Source of the DNA: an uncultured Clostridia bacterium | Lineage (GTDB): Bacteria > Bacillota > Clostridia > Christensenellales > Aristaeellaceae | Length of the DNA stretch: 64,000 nt | Reading direction: 5' to 3' | Assembly (NCBI GenBank): GCA_934630975.1 | Contig: CAKTXH010000001.1 | Span: forward strand, 1 to 64,000 | Part shown: positions 54,570-62,587 of the stretch, piece by piece | Numbering within the stretch: position 1 is the stretch's first letter | Layout of the letters: every line of letters begins with the position of its first letter | The notes under the pieces: model-generated | Told to the model about the DNA's origin: nothing | The model's input: the letters and a program-made list of their open reading frames with translations, nothing else | Database searches by the model: none | Translations under genes and position numbers: made by a program

Positions 54570-54715
54570 GCGGCAGGGCAACAAAAAAGACCAACCTGCC
54601 GCAAGGTGAAAAAGATGCGCAGATTAGTCTCGTCATTTCATATAAAGCCAGAGGTGGACGCCCCAGTATGTTGGCCTTATCACGCCCAGACGCAGGGCGC
54701 TGACTACTCCCTAAT
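54570..54715 (-). promoter_or_regulatory. yybP-ykoY Mn2+ riboswitch of mntP
   Basis: On the minus strand the aptamer begins ATTAGGGAGTAG (54715-54704), has GCCAACATACTGG in the middle and closes with ACGAGACTAAT (54633-54623); ATTAG/CTAAT form P1. GGGAGTAG and GAGAC are conserved marks of the class. Downstream, GCGGCAGG and CCTGCCGC (54570-54602 region) make a hairpin before the ribosome site and may be the expression platform. Mn2+ would turn mntP on. Confidence 0.88.
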
Positions 54716-54723
54716 GTCCCATC

Positions 54724-54752
54724 ATTATAAGGGATTTAAAAGAAAAAGTCAA
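54724..54752 (-). promoter_or_regulatory. mntP promoter
   Basis: On the minus strand TTGACT (54752-54747), a 17-bp spacer and TATAAT (54729-54724), starting transcription just before the riboswitch aptamer. Confidence 0.85.
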
Positions 54753-54805
54753 GCAATGTTTCAAAAGAAAAAGCATGTTCCCGAAATGAAAACATGCTTG
54801 GGGGA

Positions 54806-55792
54806 TTATCGTTCTTCGCGGAAATAGGCAAGGCCGAGGCTTGCAGGCGGCTGATTCTCGCGTTTCTTGCGCAGCGAGGTAACAACCAGAACAACAATGG
54901 TCACCAGATAGGGCACCATCTGGATGAGGTCGGTCACATAGCCGGGCACAGAGATGTGCAGCAGCGTCGGCAGGAACTGATACAGCCAGTAGAGCAGGCC
55001 GAACAGGTAAGAACCCCAAATGGCGTTGAGCGGCTTCCAGGTCGTGAAGATGACCAGCGCGACGGCCAGCCAGCCCAGCGCTTCAATTTGCGTGGTGGTC
55101 GCCCAAATGCCCTGATTGTAATCCAGCACGTAATACAGGCCGCCGAGGCCGGAGATACCCGCGCCGAGGCAGGTGGCCAGATATTTGTACTTCGTGACGC
55201 TGATGCCGGCGGCGTCCGCAGTTGCGGGATTTTCACCGATGGCGCGCAGGTTCAGACCGACTCGAGTGTGATTCAAAATGCGGTGCAGAACGACGGCCAG
55301 AATGATGGCGGCGTAAACCATGAAACCGTAGTTGAACACGGTCTGACCGAGGATGCCGAGATTGGGGAGCACAGGCAGTTTGGTCTGGAAGGTCTTGTAG
55401 ACCATGCTCTGCGTCGCGGTGCTGCCGTTGAGGATATATACGCCGAAGAAGTTTGCCACGCCCATGCCGAAGGTGGTCAGGGCAAGGCCGGTCACGTTCT
55501 GATTGGCGCGCAGGCTGATGGTCAGAAAGCTGTAAATCAGGCCGCCGAGCATCGACGCGGCGAAAGCACAGAGCAGCGAGATCACGACGCAAAGCGCCAT
55601 GTTCGGGTTGGCAGCGGTGTTTTCATACAGATAAGCGCTTGCGAACCCCGCAAAACCGCCCAAATACATGATGCCGGGAACGCCGAGATTCAGGTTGCCG
55701 CATTTTTCGGTGACAATTTCGCCCATCGCGCCGTACATGATGATGGTGCCGAAGGGGATGGCGCGCATGATCCATGCGATAAGCGTATCCAT
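54806..55792 (-). CDS. BMP-type ABC transporter permease, second subunit
   Basis: 328 residues with about eight to ten membrane helices of the BPD_transp_2 family. It has GEIVTEKCGNLNLGVPGIMYLGG near the N-terminus and RAIGENPATADAAGISVTKY in the cytosolic loop that touches the ATPase; both are typical of the nucleoside (NupQ/BmpC-like) permeases. Its ATG (55792) overlaps the stop of the other permease as TGATG and follows AAGGAGG. Last gene of the operon. Confidence 0.9.
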   Translation of the reverse strand: MDTLIAWIMRAIPFGTIIMYGAMGEIVTEKCGNLNLGVPGIMYLGGFAGFASAYLYENTAANPNMALCVVISLLCAFAASMLGGLIYSFLTISLRANQNVTGLALTTFGMGVANFFGVYILNGSTATQSMVYKTFQTKLPVLPNLGILGQTVFNYGFMVYAAIILAVVLHRILNHTRVGLNLRAIGENPATADAAGISVTKYKYLATCLGAGISGLGGLYYVLDYNQGIWATTTQIEALGWLAVALVIFTTWKPLNAIWGSYLFGLLYWLYQFLPTLLHISVPGYVTDLIQMVPYLVTIVVLVVTSLRKKRENQPPASLGLAYFREER

Positions 55793-56892
55793 CAGCAAAC
55801 CTCCTTGCCCGCGTGGCCGCGGAAAATCGCTTTGTAGTTGATGAAAAACTCGCTGCCGAGAATGAAGAAGAGGATAACGCCCGCGATAATGTCGCTGGCA
55901 AAATCGTTCAGGTTATACGCGGAGGCGATTTCCGCCGCGCCCTTTTCAAGGAAAATCAGCAGGAAGGAAATCAGCGCCATCGTGAACGTATTGAATTTAG
56001 CCAGCCACGCGACAATGATGGCGGTAAAGCCGTTGCCGCCTGCCGTGCCGGTGGAAATCGCCTGATCGCGGCCGCCGACAATCAGGAAGCCTGTCAGGCC
56101 GCATAGCGCGCCGGAGAGAATCATCGTGCGGATGATAACCTTTCCAACGTTGATGCCCGCATAGCGCGCGGTGTTTTCGCTCTCACCGACGACGGAGATT
56201 TCATAGCCCTGCTTGGAATAGCGCAGATAGCAATACATGGCGATTGTCAGCACGACGACGACAATCAGGTTGATGGTGTAGCGCTGGCCCATGATCTGCG
56301 GGAACCAGCCGGCTTTCGTTTTCATGTTCAGCTTGCCCAGACTGGAAGCCTGACCGCGCCAGATGTTGACGCAGCAGGCGACAATCTGGATGGCGACGTA
56401 GTTCATCATCAGGGTGAAGAGCGTTTCATTGGTGGAAAAACGCGCCTTGAACCATGCGGGGATGAAGCCCCACAGCGCGCCCGCCAGTACGCTGGCGACA
56501 AGCATCATCGTATACAGCAGTGCGTTCGGAACTTTTCCGCCGTAATTGACCATGACGGCGGCGGTGGCCAGCGCGCCCATTAGCACCTGACCTTCTGCGC
56601 CTGTGTTCCAGAAGCGCATTTTAAAGGCAGGAGCCAGCGCAATGCCGATCAGCAGCAGGGAAGCGAGGTCGCGCATCGCCCAGGAAAAACGCATGGTCGT
56701 GCTGAACGTACCCTGAATCATGGCCTTGTAAACGTCGATCGGGTTCAGCCCGGTCACAAAGAAAATGAACAGCGCGTCTGCCACCAGCGCCAGCACAACG
56801 GCGGCAAGGCGAATGAACACCTTCTTTTTCATGGGTATTTCGCCGCGCTTGACGACGCGGACAAACGGCTCGTGCATGGTTTTGCTTTGCAT
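55792..56892 (-). CDS. BMP-type ABC transporter permease, first subunit
   Basis: 366 residues, membrane protein of the BPD_transp_2 family. FWNTGAEGQVLMGALATA and VGESENTARYAGINVGKVII are the conserved blocks of the larger permease (NupP/BmpB-like). It pairs with the downstream permease to form the channel. ATG 56892 overlaps the stop of the ATPase gene by one base and has AAAGGAGG upstream. Confidence 0.9.
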   Translation of the reverse strand: MQSKTMHEPFVRVVKRGEIPMKKKVFIRLAAVVLALVADALFIFFVTGLNPIDVYKAMIQGTFSTTMRFSWAMRDLASLLLIGIALAPAFKMRFWNTGAEGQVLMGALATAAVMVNYGGKVPNALLYTMMLVASVLAGALWGFIPAWFKARFSTNETLFTLMMNYVAIQIVACCVNIWRGQASSLGKLNMKTKAGWFPQIMGQRYTINLIVVVVLTIAMYCYLRYSKQGYEISVVGESENTARYAGINVGKVIIRTMILSGALCGLTGFLIVGGRDQAISTGTAGGNGFTAIIVAWLAKFNTFTMALISFLLIFLEKGAAEIASAYNLNDFASDIIAGVILFFILGSEFFINYKAIFRGHAGKEVC

Positions 56893-58442
56893 CAGGCGAC
56901 GCCTCCTTTGTTCTGCGGCTCGCGGAGCTTGGTCATCAGCAAGCCGACTTCTTCTTTATTGGTCTTGCGCCCCTCCACAATGCCGTTGTTCTTGCCGCCG
57001 CAGAGAACGAGCACGCGGTCGCAAAGGTCGATGAGCACATCGAGATCTTCGCCGACATAAATAATGGCGACGCCTTTCTTTTTTTGCTCGTTGAGCAGGT
57101 GGTAGATGGTGTAGCTCGTGTTGATATCGAGTCCGCGGACGGCGTAGGCGGTCATCAGCACGGACGGGCTTGCCGCGATCTCACGGCCGACGAGCACCTT
57201 TTGAACGTTGCCACCGGACAGACGGGAAACGGGCGTCGTAACCGACGGCGTAACCACGCCGAGCGAATCCTTGATTTCTTCGGCGAGGTGGCGCGGCGCG
57301 CGGCGGTCGGCGATGGGCGAGTGCCCCTGTCCGTAGCTCTTGAGCATCATGTTGTCAATCATACCCATCGAGCCGACCAGACCCATGCCCAGTCGATCCT
57401 CCGGCACGAAGGAGAGATGAACGCCCATATCGCGGATATCTTTCGGAGATTTGCCGATGAGCTGCTCGGCGGTAGAATCGCGGTCGTCGTCGGGATAATA
57501 CATGACGCTGGAGTTCGGGTCGGTCTGCTGCAAACCGGCGATGGCCTCCAGCAGTTCCTTCTGACCGTTGCCGGAAATGCCGGCAATACCCAGAATTTCG
57601 CCGCTGAACGCTTCGAAGGAGATATCATCCAGTACGCGCACGCCTTCGGCATTGGTTACATTCAGGTTGTGCACGCTCAGCCGGAGATGCGGATTGACCG
57701 GCTCGGGGCGCTCAATGTTCAACTCGACCTTTTTGCCGACCATCATTTCGGTCAGCGACGCTTCGCTTGCCTCTGCGGTTTCCACCGTGCCGATGTATTC
57801 GCCCTTGCGCAGAATCGCCACGCGGTCGGAAATTTCCAGCACCTCATGCAGCTTGTGGGTGATGATGATGATGGATTTCCCGTCCTCGCGCATGTTGCGC
57901 ATGACGTGGAACAGCTTTTCCGTTTCCTGCGGCGTGAGCACGGCGGTCGGCTCATCCAAAATCAGAATCTGCGCGCCGCGATAGAGCATTTTAATGATCT
58001 CGAGCGTCTGTTTCTGACTGACGCTCATCTCATAGACCTTCTGGTCAAGGTCGATGTCGAACGCGTAATGGTCGCAGATTGCGCGCGCCTTCTGACGGAT
58101 GGCTTTGAGGTCGTATTTTTCGTGCTGATCCATCACGAGGGCGATGTTTTCCACCGCCGTGAAGACGTCAATGAGTTTGAAATGCTGGTGAACCATGCCG
58201 ATGCCCAGCGCGTAAGCGTCCTTTGGGCTGCGGATTTCCACCGGCTTTTCATCCACCCGGATTTCGCCGCTGTCGGGGTAGTAGATGCCGGCAATCATGT
58301 TCATCAAAGTGGTTTTGCCGCTTCCGTTTTCGCCCAGCAGGGAGAGAATTTCGCCGCGGCGAACGGTCAAAGAAACGTCCTTGTTGGCGACGACGCTGCC
58401 GAAAGTCTTGGTGATATGGCGCAATTCAATGGCGTTTTGCAT
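56892..58442 (-). CDS. BMP-type ABC transporter ATP-binding protein
   Basis: 516 residues, two fused cassettes as in the sugar/nucleoside importers. The first has a normal Walker A (LGENGSGKTT) and Walker B (ILILDEPTAVLTP) but an SVSQKQ signature; the second has a degenerate Walker A (GISGNGQKE) with LSGGNVQK, as is usual for this family. Only one site is expected to hydrolyse ATP. It energises uptake of the solute bound by the downstream-encoded BMP protein, probably nucleosides. Confidence 0.93.
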   Translation of the reverse strand: MQNAIELRHITKTFGSVVANKDVSLTVRRGEILSLLGENGSGKTTLMNMIAGIYYPDSGEIRVDEKPVEIRSPKDAYALGIGMVHQHFKLIDVFTAVENIALVMDQHEKYDLKAIRQKARAICDHYAFDIDLDQKVYEMSVSQKQTLEIIKMLYRGAQILILDEPTAVLTPQETEKLFHVMRNMREDGKSIIIITHKLHEVLEISDRVAILRKGEYIGTVETAEASEASLTEMMVGKKVELNIERPEPVNPHLRLSVHNLNVTNAEGVRVLDDISFEAFSGEILGIAGISGNGQKELLEAIAGLQQTDPNSSVMYYPDDDRDSTAEQLIGKSPKDIRDMGVHLSFVPEDRLGMGLVGSMGMIDNMMLKSYGQGHSPIADRRAPRHLAEEIKDSLGVVTPSVTTPVSRLSGGNVQKVLVGREIAASPSVLMTAYAVRGLDINTSYTIYHLLNEQKKKGVAIIYVGEDLDVLIDLCDRVLVLCGGKNNGIVEGRKTNKEEVGLLMTKLREPQNKGGVA

Positions 58443-58475
58443 AAGCTGCCGCTCACTCCTTCAAGTAGATAAACA

Positions 58476-58508
58476 GCGAAAAGGGAAGCGGATGGCTTCC
58501 CTTTTCGT
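58476..58508 (-). terminator. Partial terminator between the BMP gene and the ATPase gene
   Basis: AAAAGGGAAGC and GCTTCCCTTTT form a stem followed on the minus strand by TTTTCGCTGTTT. It probably lets most transcripts stop after the binding-protein gene, giving excess binding protein over transporter. Confidence 0.8.
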
Positions 58509-58528
58509 TTCGAACTCGGATGGGGGGA

Positions 58529-59764
58529 TTACTGCGCGTCCTCGACGATGCCGTCGATGCGGAGGGTGAAGTACGGAGCGCTGCGGAAGGTGGATTCTTC
58601 AAACGCGCCGTCCACAATGCCTTCATAGGTTTCGCCCTGATAGGCGACGGTGCCGGTCGCCCAATCCATGATGGTCATGTCGCAGGGCGCGGAGGTGACC
58701 GTCTCGCCGTTCACGGTGAAGGTGGCGGTGTCGAAGACCTTCAGGCTGCCGTCGCGCAGCGCGGCCTCAACCTCGGCGACCTTCTCGGCGGTGCCGGCGG
58801 CGCAGGACGGGCCAAGCGTCGTGATGGCAACCGCGCCGTCGTCATAGCCCTTCGCCCAGTCGGAAGCGATTTCTTCGCCGTTCATCGCGGCCTCAAACAG
58901 CTCCTTGTAGAACACAGACCAGACGTTGGTGGCGGAGGTCAGCGCAGCGGTCGGGGCGGTCGGGAGCATGTCGATGTTGTAGCCGATGGAGTAGCAGACG
59001 GTGCCGGCATCCTGCAGCTTCTGAACCGCAGCCGGAGCGCCGGTGGAGTCGGCATGCTGGCCGATGATGACGCAGCCCTTCGCGACGAGCGCTTCGGCGG
59101 CGGCGCCTTCCTTGTCGATATCAAACCAGGAGTTGGTGTACATGACTTCCATCGTCACGTTCGGCACGATGGAGCGAACGCCCAGGAAGAAAGCGGTGTA
59201 GCCGGAAACGACCTCGGCGTAGTTGTAAGCGCCGACGTAGCCGATCTTCACATTGCCGTCCGCGTCAAAGGAGTTGGGCTGCTTCTCCGTGGAGAGGGTG
59301 CCGTCGCCGAGCATCTCAGCGAGCTTCATGCCGGCCACAACGCCGGACACGTAGCGGGACTGATACACCTTGGTGAAGGCGTTCTTCAGGTTATCAAGGC
59401 CGGAAAGCGCGGCGAAATCGCCGGTCATGGCGACGAAGGTGACATCCGGGTATTCCTCGGCGGCCAGCGCCATGTAGCTCTGATGGCCGTAGGAGTTGGA
59501 GACGATCAGGTTGCAGCCCTGCCCCACAAGGTCAAGCGCGCTGTCGTAGCAGGTCTGATCTTCGGGAACCTTGTACTTCCAGACGATCTTGTCGGAAAGA
59601 CCCAGCTCGGCGGCAGCCTGCTTGATGCCTTCCATATGGGCGAGGGTGTAGCCTTCGGTTTCATCACCGAGCATCACAGCGCCAATCTTCAGGTCGGCGG
59701 CCAGCGCGACGCAGGCCGCCATGCACAGCATAGCGGCGAGCACCAGAGCAATCAGCTTCTTCAT
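58529..59764 (-). CDS. BMP family ABC transporter substrate-binding protein
   Basis: 411 residues. A cleavable signal (MKKLIALVLAAMLCMAACVA) is followed by the mature part ADLKIGAVMLGDETEGYTLA with GHQSYMALAAEEYPDVTFV, AGMKLAEML and IGYVGAYNYAEVVSGY, typical of the BMP/PnrA family that binds purine nucleosides. The lipobox is weak (MAAC), so lipid anchoring versus cleavage after ALA is open. Start ATG 59764 follows AAGGAGG. First gene of the importer operon. Confidence 0.92.
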   Translation of the reverse strand: MKKLIALVLAAMLCMAACVALAADLKIGAVMLGDETEGYTLAHMEGIKQAAAELGLSDKIVWKYKVPEDQTCYDSALDLVGQGCNLIVSNSYGHQSYMALAAEEYPDVTFVAMTGDFAALSGLDNLKNAFTKVYQSRYVSGVVAGMKLAEMLGDGTLSTEKQPNSFDADGNVKIGYVGAYNYAEVVSGYTAFFLGVRSIVPNVTMEVMYTNSWFDIDKEGAAAEALVAKGCVIIGQHADSTGAPAAVQKLQDAGTVCYSIGYNIDMLPTAPTAALTSATNVWSVFYKELFEAAMNGEEIASDWAKGYDDGAVAITTLGPSCAAGTAEKVAEVEAALRDGSLKVFDTATFTVNGETVTSAPCDMTIMDWATGTVAYQGETYEGIVDGAFEESTFRSAPYFTLRIDGIVEDAQ

Positions 59765-59816
59765 GCGTGTTTCCTCCTTGAATTGAACCGATGAACTAAA
59801 TTTTGATGACGCAGAC

Positions 59817-59845
59817 ATGATACCGCTTTTTCAGACCGTTGTAAA
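59817..59845 (-). promoter_or_regulatory. BMP operon promoter
   Basis: On the minus strand TTTACA (59845-59840), a 17-bp spacer and TATCAT (59822-59817). A perfect palindrome lies 57 bp upstream. Confidence 0.65.
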
Positions 59846-59901
59846 GAGAAAAATGAAAAATAACGGAAAGAATATCGAATAAAACAGATGGTAGCTTATG
59901 G

Positions 59902-59925
59902 AATGTTCGATATAATACGAACATT
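59902..59925. repeat. 24-bp palindromic operator-like site
   Basis: AATGTTCG (59902-59909), centre ATATAATA, CGAACATT (59918-59925): perfect 8-bp arms. It lies between the VOC-gene terminator and the BMP operon promoter. It looks like a regulator binding site. CGAACATT resembles half a Bacillus PurBox but the arms point the other way. Confidence 0.7.
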
Positions 59926-59932
59926 TGGATTA

Positions 59933-59957
59933 CAAAAAAGCCGCGCAAAAGCGGCTC
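59933..59957 (-). terminator. Terminator after the VOC gene
   Basis: AGCCGC-TTTTGC-GCGGCT followed by TTTTTG on the minus strand. Confidence 0.85.
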
Positions 59958-59961
59958 AAGG

Positions 59962-60330
59962 TTAACGGGCAGGCACGATTTCCAGCCAATAACCGTCCGG
60001 GTCTTCGATGAAATAGATGCCCATCGCTTCGTTTTCAAAGCAGATGCAGCCCATTTGGCTGTGCTTTTCATGCGCGGCTTTGAAGTCGTCCGTGCGGAAA
60101 GCCAGATGGAATTCACATTCGCCCAAATCATATTTTTGCGGATGGTCGCGCAGCCATGTCAGTTCCAGCTCGAAGGATTCTCTGTCGTCCGCCATATAGA
60201 CGATGATGAACGAACCATCGGCGGCGTTTTTGCGCCGCACCTCGTGCAGCCCGAGCGCCTTTTCGTAAAACGCGATGGAAACGTCGAGATTGCTGACATT
60301 GTAGTTTTCGTGAATCATAGCGAAAGCCAT
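59962..60330 (-). CDS. VOC family protein, glyoxalase I-like
   Basis: 122 residues. The two beta-alpha-beta-beta-beta modules of the VOC fold are visible, with MIHENYNVSNLDVSIAFYEK at the start, SFELELTW, FHLAFRTDDF and a C-terminal FIEDPDGYWLEIVP. Metal ligands fit H (residue 7), E, H and E as in lactoylglutathione lyase. It probably detoxifies methylglyoxal or a related compound, but the thiol cofactor is unknown. Start ATG 60330 follows AAGGGAGG. Monocistronic. Confidence 0.87.
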   Translation of the reverse strand: MAFAMIHENYNVSNLDVSIAFYEKALGLHEVRRKNAADGSFIIVYMADDRESFELELTWLRDHPQKYDLGECEFHLAFRTDDFKAAHEKHSQMGCICFENEAMGIYFIEDPDGYWLEIVPAR

Positions 60331-60406
60331 AGCAGTTCCTCCCTTGCAGGCTTGGTTTATACACAGTATATCATACCGGCGGGGAAAAAGAAAAGCGGTA
60401 ATTTCG

Positions 60407-60435
60407 TTTACAAAACCGAAATGATATGATATAGT
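60407..60435 (+). promoter_or_regulatory. Promoter of the MATE gene
   Basis: TTTACA (60407-60412), a 17-bp spacer and TATAGT (60430-60435), divergent from the VOC gene. Confidence 0.72.
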
Positions 60436-60473
60436 GAGTTCAACGCGACTTTTCGCGGTTCGGAGGAGGAAAC

Positions 60474-61910
60474 ATGGCTGCAAAGGAAATTCGCCGGGCA
60501 AAGCTGCGTGAACGGATGTTCGGCGATCGGGCGTTTTACGCGGAGATGATCTCCGTTGTCGTGCCGATTATCATTCAAAATACGGTGTCCAACGTCGTCA
60601 GTCTGTTGGATAACGTGATGGTCGGGCGCGTCGGCACGCTTCAAATGTCGGCGGTTGCGATTGTCAACCAGCTTCTTTTTGTGTTTAACCTGTGCATTTT
60701 CGGCGGTTTGGCGGGCGCGGGCATATTCGCGACGCAGTACGCCGGCGCGCACGATGATAAGGGCGTCCGCGACTGCTTCCGCGTGAAATGGATGATTGCG
60801 TTGGCCATGCTGGCCTGTGCGCTGGCTGTGTTCATCGCGCTGCCCAGACAGTTGATCGGCATGTATCTGGCGGAAGAAACAGCGCAGGCGGATGTGTCTG
60901 CGACGCTCGGTTTCGGCATGGACTATCTGAATGTGATGCTGTGGGGGCTGCTGCCTTTCGGCGTTACGCAGGTTTACGCCAGCACGCTGCGCGAAGTGGG
61001 GGAAACGCGGCTGCCGATGCTGGCCAGCGTCGTGGCGATTCTGGTCAATCTCGTGTTTAACTACTTCCTGATTTTCGGCAAATTCGGTTTCCCGGAACTG
61101 GGCGTGACCGGCGCGGCGATTGCGACGGTGCTTTCGCGCTATGTCGAAACGGCGATTATTGTGGTTTATACGCATACCAGGCAGGTGCAATTCGGCTTTA
61201 TTCACGGCGCGTATCGTAGCCTGCGGGTACCGGGCGCGCTGATGGGCGGTGTTCTGCGCAGGGGAACGCCGCTGCTGGTCAACGAGTTTTTGTGGTCTTC
61301 CGGCATGGCGGTGCTGCTTCAGTGCTATTCCGTGCGTGGGCTTGACGTGGTGGCCGCCTGCAATATTGCCACGACGGTGAGCAATCTGTTCAAGGTTGTC
61401 TTTTTGTCGATGGGCAACGCGGTGGCGATCATGGTGGGGCAGGCGCTTGGCGCAAACGATATCGAGCGGGCGAAAAACTGCACTTGGCGGCTGATGACGG
61501 CGGCCGTCGGTTCGAACCTGATCATGGGTACGCTGCTGGTGATTTTTGCGCCTGCCATTCCGCATATTTACAATACGGAACCGCACGTTCGGCAGATTGC
61601 GACGCAGCTTCTTTATGTTATCGCCCTGATGATGCCCGCATATTCGTTCTCGCATTGCTGCTATTTTACGCTTCGTTCCGGCGGCAAAACGATCATCACG
61701 TTTTTATTTGACAGCGTGTTTACCTGGTGCGTCAATGTGCCGGCGGCCTGGCTGCTGGCTTATCGAACGGGCGTCGGAATCGTGCCGTTGTATTTCTGCG
61801 TGCAGGCGTTGGAACTGGTCAAAGTGGTCATCGGTTTTGTGCTGGTCAAAAAAGGCATCTGGATTCACAACATTGTCGCGCCTGTATCGGTGCGGGAAGC
61901 GGAAAAGTAA
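60474..61910 (+). CDS. MATE family efflux transporter
   Basis: 478 residues with twelve membrane helices in two bundles. SVVVPIIIQNTVSNVVSLLD and NVMVGRVGT open the first MatE domain, and VNEFLWSSGMAVLLQCYSVR the second. MATE proteins export cationic compounds using Na+ or H+. This one resembles the NorM/DinF-type polyspecific exporters but no substrate can be assigned. GGAGGAGG precedes the ATG. Confidence 0.92.
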   Translation: MAAKEIRRAKLRERMFGDRAFYAEMISVVVPIIIQNTVSNVVSLLDNVMVGRVGTLQMSAVAIVNQLLFVFNLCIFGGLAGAGIFATQYAGAHDDKGVRDCFRVKWMIALAMLACALAVFIALPRQLIGMYLAEETAQADVSATLGFGMDYLNVMLWGLLPFGVTQVYASTLREVGETRLPMLASVVAILVNLVFNYFLIFGKFGFPELGVTGAAIATVLSRYVETAIIVVYTHTRQVQFGFIHGAYRSLRVPGALMGGVLRRGTPLLVNEFLWSSGMAVLLQCYSVRGLDVVAACNIATTVSNLFKVVFLSMGNAVAIMVGQALGANDIERAKNCTWRLMTAAVGSNLIMGTLLVIFAPAIPHIYNTEPHVRQIATQLLYVIALMMPAYSFSHCCYFTLRSGGKTIITFLFDSVFTWCVNVPAAWLLAYRTGVGIVPLYFCVQALELVKVVIGFVLVKKGIWIHNIVAPVSVREAEK

Positions 61911-61924
61911 AAAACGAATATCAA

Positions 61925-61964
61925 AAAAGGCAGGAGGCGACGCGAGATCGTTTCCTGCCTTTGC
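61925..61964. terminator. Bidirectional terminator between the MATE gene and recX
   Basis: AAAAAAGGCAGGA and TCCTGCCTTTG with inner partial pairing. It lies between converging genes. Confidence 0.78.
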
Positions 61965-62585
61965 TTATTCCTGTTCTTCTTTTAAGGCTTCCAGCGCCTG
62001 CCGAGCTTCGGCGTAACCATAGCCGCGCCTTGCCAGCGCGGCAAGAATCTTCTGTCTGTCTTTCGGATCAGCGAGATCTTTGCCTGAAGCGGCTTTTCTG
62101 GCGGCCTTGAGTGCGCCGGAGAGCATGTCGTCCTCGTCGATGGCGGAGAGCGCTTCGTCAATGGTTTCGCTGTTCACGCCTTTGCGGCGAAGCTCCATGC
62201 GGATGCGGCGCGAACCCATGCCTTTAGTCGTGCGCGAAGCGGCCCATTGTCCGGCAAAGTCCGTATCGTCGATGTACCCGGCTTCATCCAGACGGGCCAT
62301 CACACGGGCGATGGTGCGCTCGGGATAAGCGTTTTTTCGAAGCGCGTCGGCGATTTCCTGCTGGGTTCTGGCGCGCATGGCCAGCAGGGCGACGGCTTTT
62401 TCCATCGCAAACGGGTAGGAACGTTCCAGTAGAAAGCTGTCGAACGCTTCTCGGTCAAACGGCGTTCCGCCGCGGTAGGGGCGCTCCTTGAGCATGGCGC
62501 GCGGCATGACGAGCGTTTCGCCGGTTGAAAGCGTCAATGTGGCGCGCCCATGATTGCGGTGAACGCTGATCAGTTTGGTTTCCAT
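61965..62585 (-). CDS. recX: Regulatory protein RecX
   Basis: 206 residues. Three helical RecX repeats are present: ALLAMRARTQQEIADALRKN, LDEAGYIDDTDFAGQWAASR and GMGSRRIRMELRRKGV. RecX binds and limits RecA filaments. An N-terminal ~60-residue extension (METKLISVHRNHGRATLTLS) is of the kind seen in Firmicutes RecX. It lies two bases after pncB and is probably translated from the same transcript. Confidence 0.93.
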   Translation of the reverse strand: METKLISVHRNHGRATLTLSTGETLVMPRAMLKERPYRGGTPFDREAFDSFLLERSYPFAMEKAVALLAMRARTQQEIADALRKNAYPERTIARVMARLDEAGYIDDTDFAGQWAASRTTKGMGSRRIRMELRRKGVNSETIDEALSAIDEDDMLSGALKAARKAASGKDLADPKDRQKILAALARRGYGYAEARQALEALKEEQE

Positions 62586-62587
62586 CG

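Noticed and set aside
59902..59925. The palindrome as a LexA (SOS) box
   Set aside because: The Bacillus LexA box is CGAAC-N4-GTTCG. Here the half-sites are in the opposite order with an 8-bp centre, and no DNA-repair gene follows.
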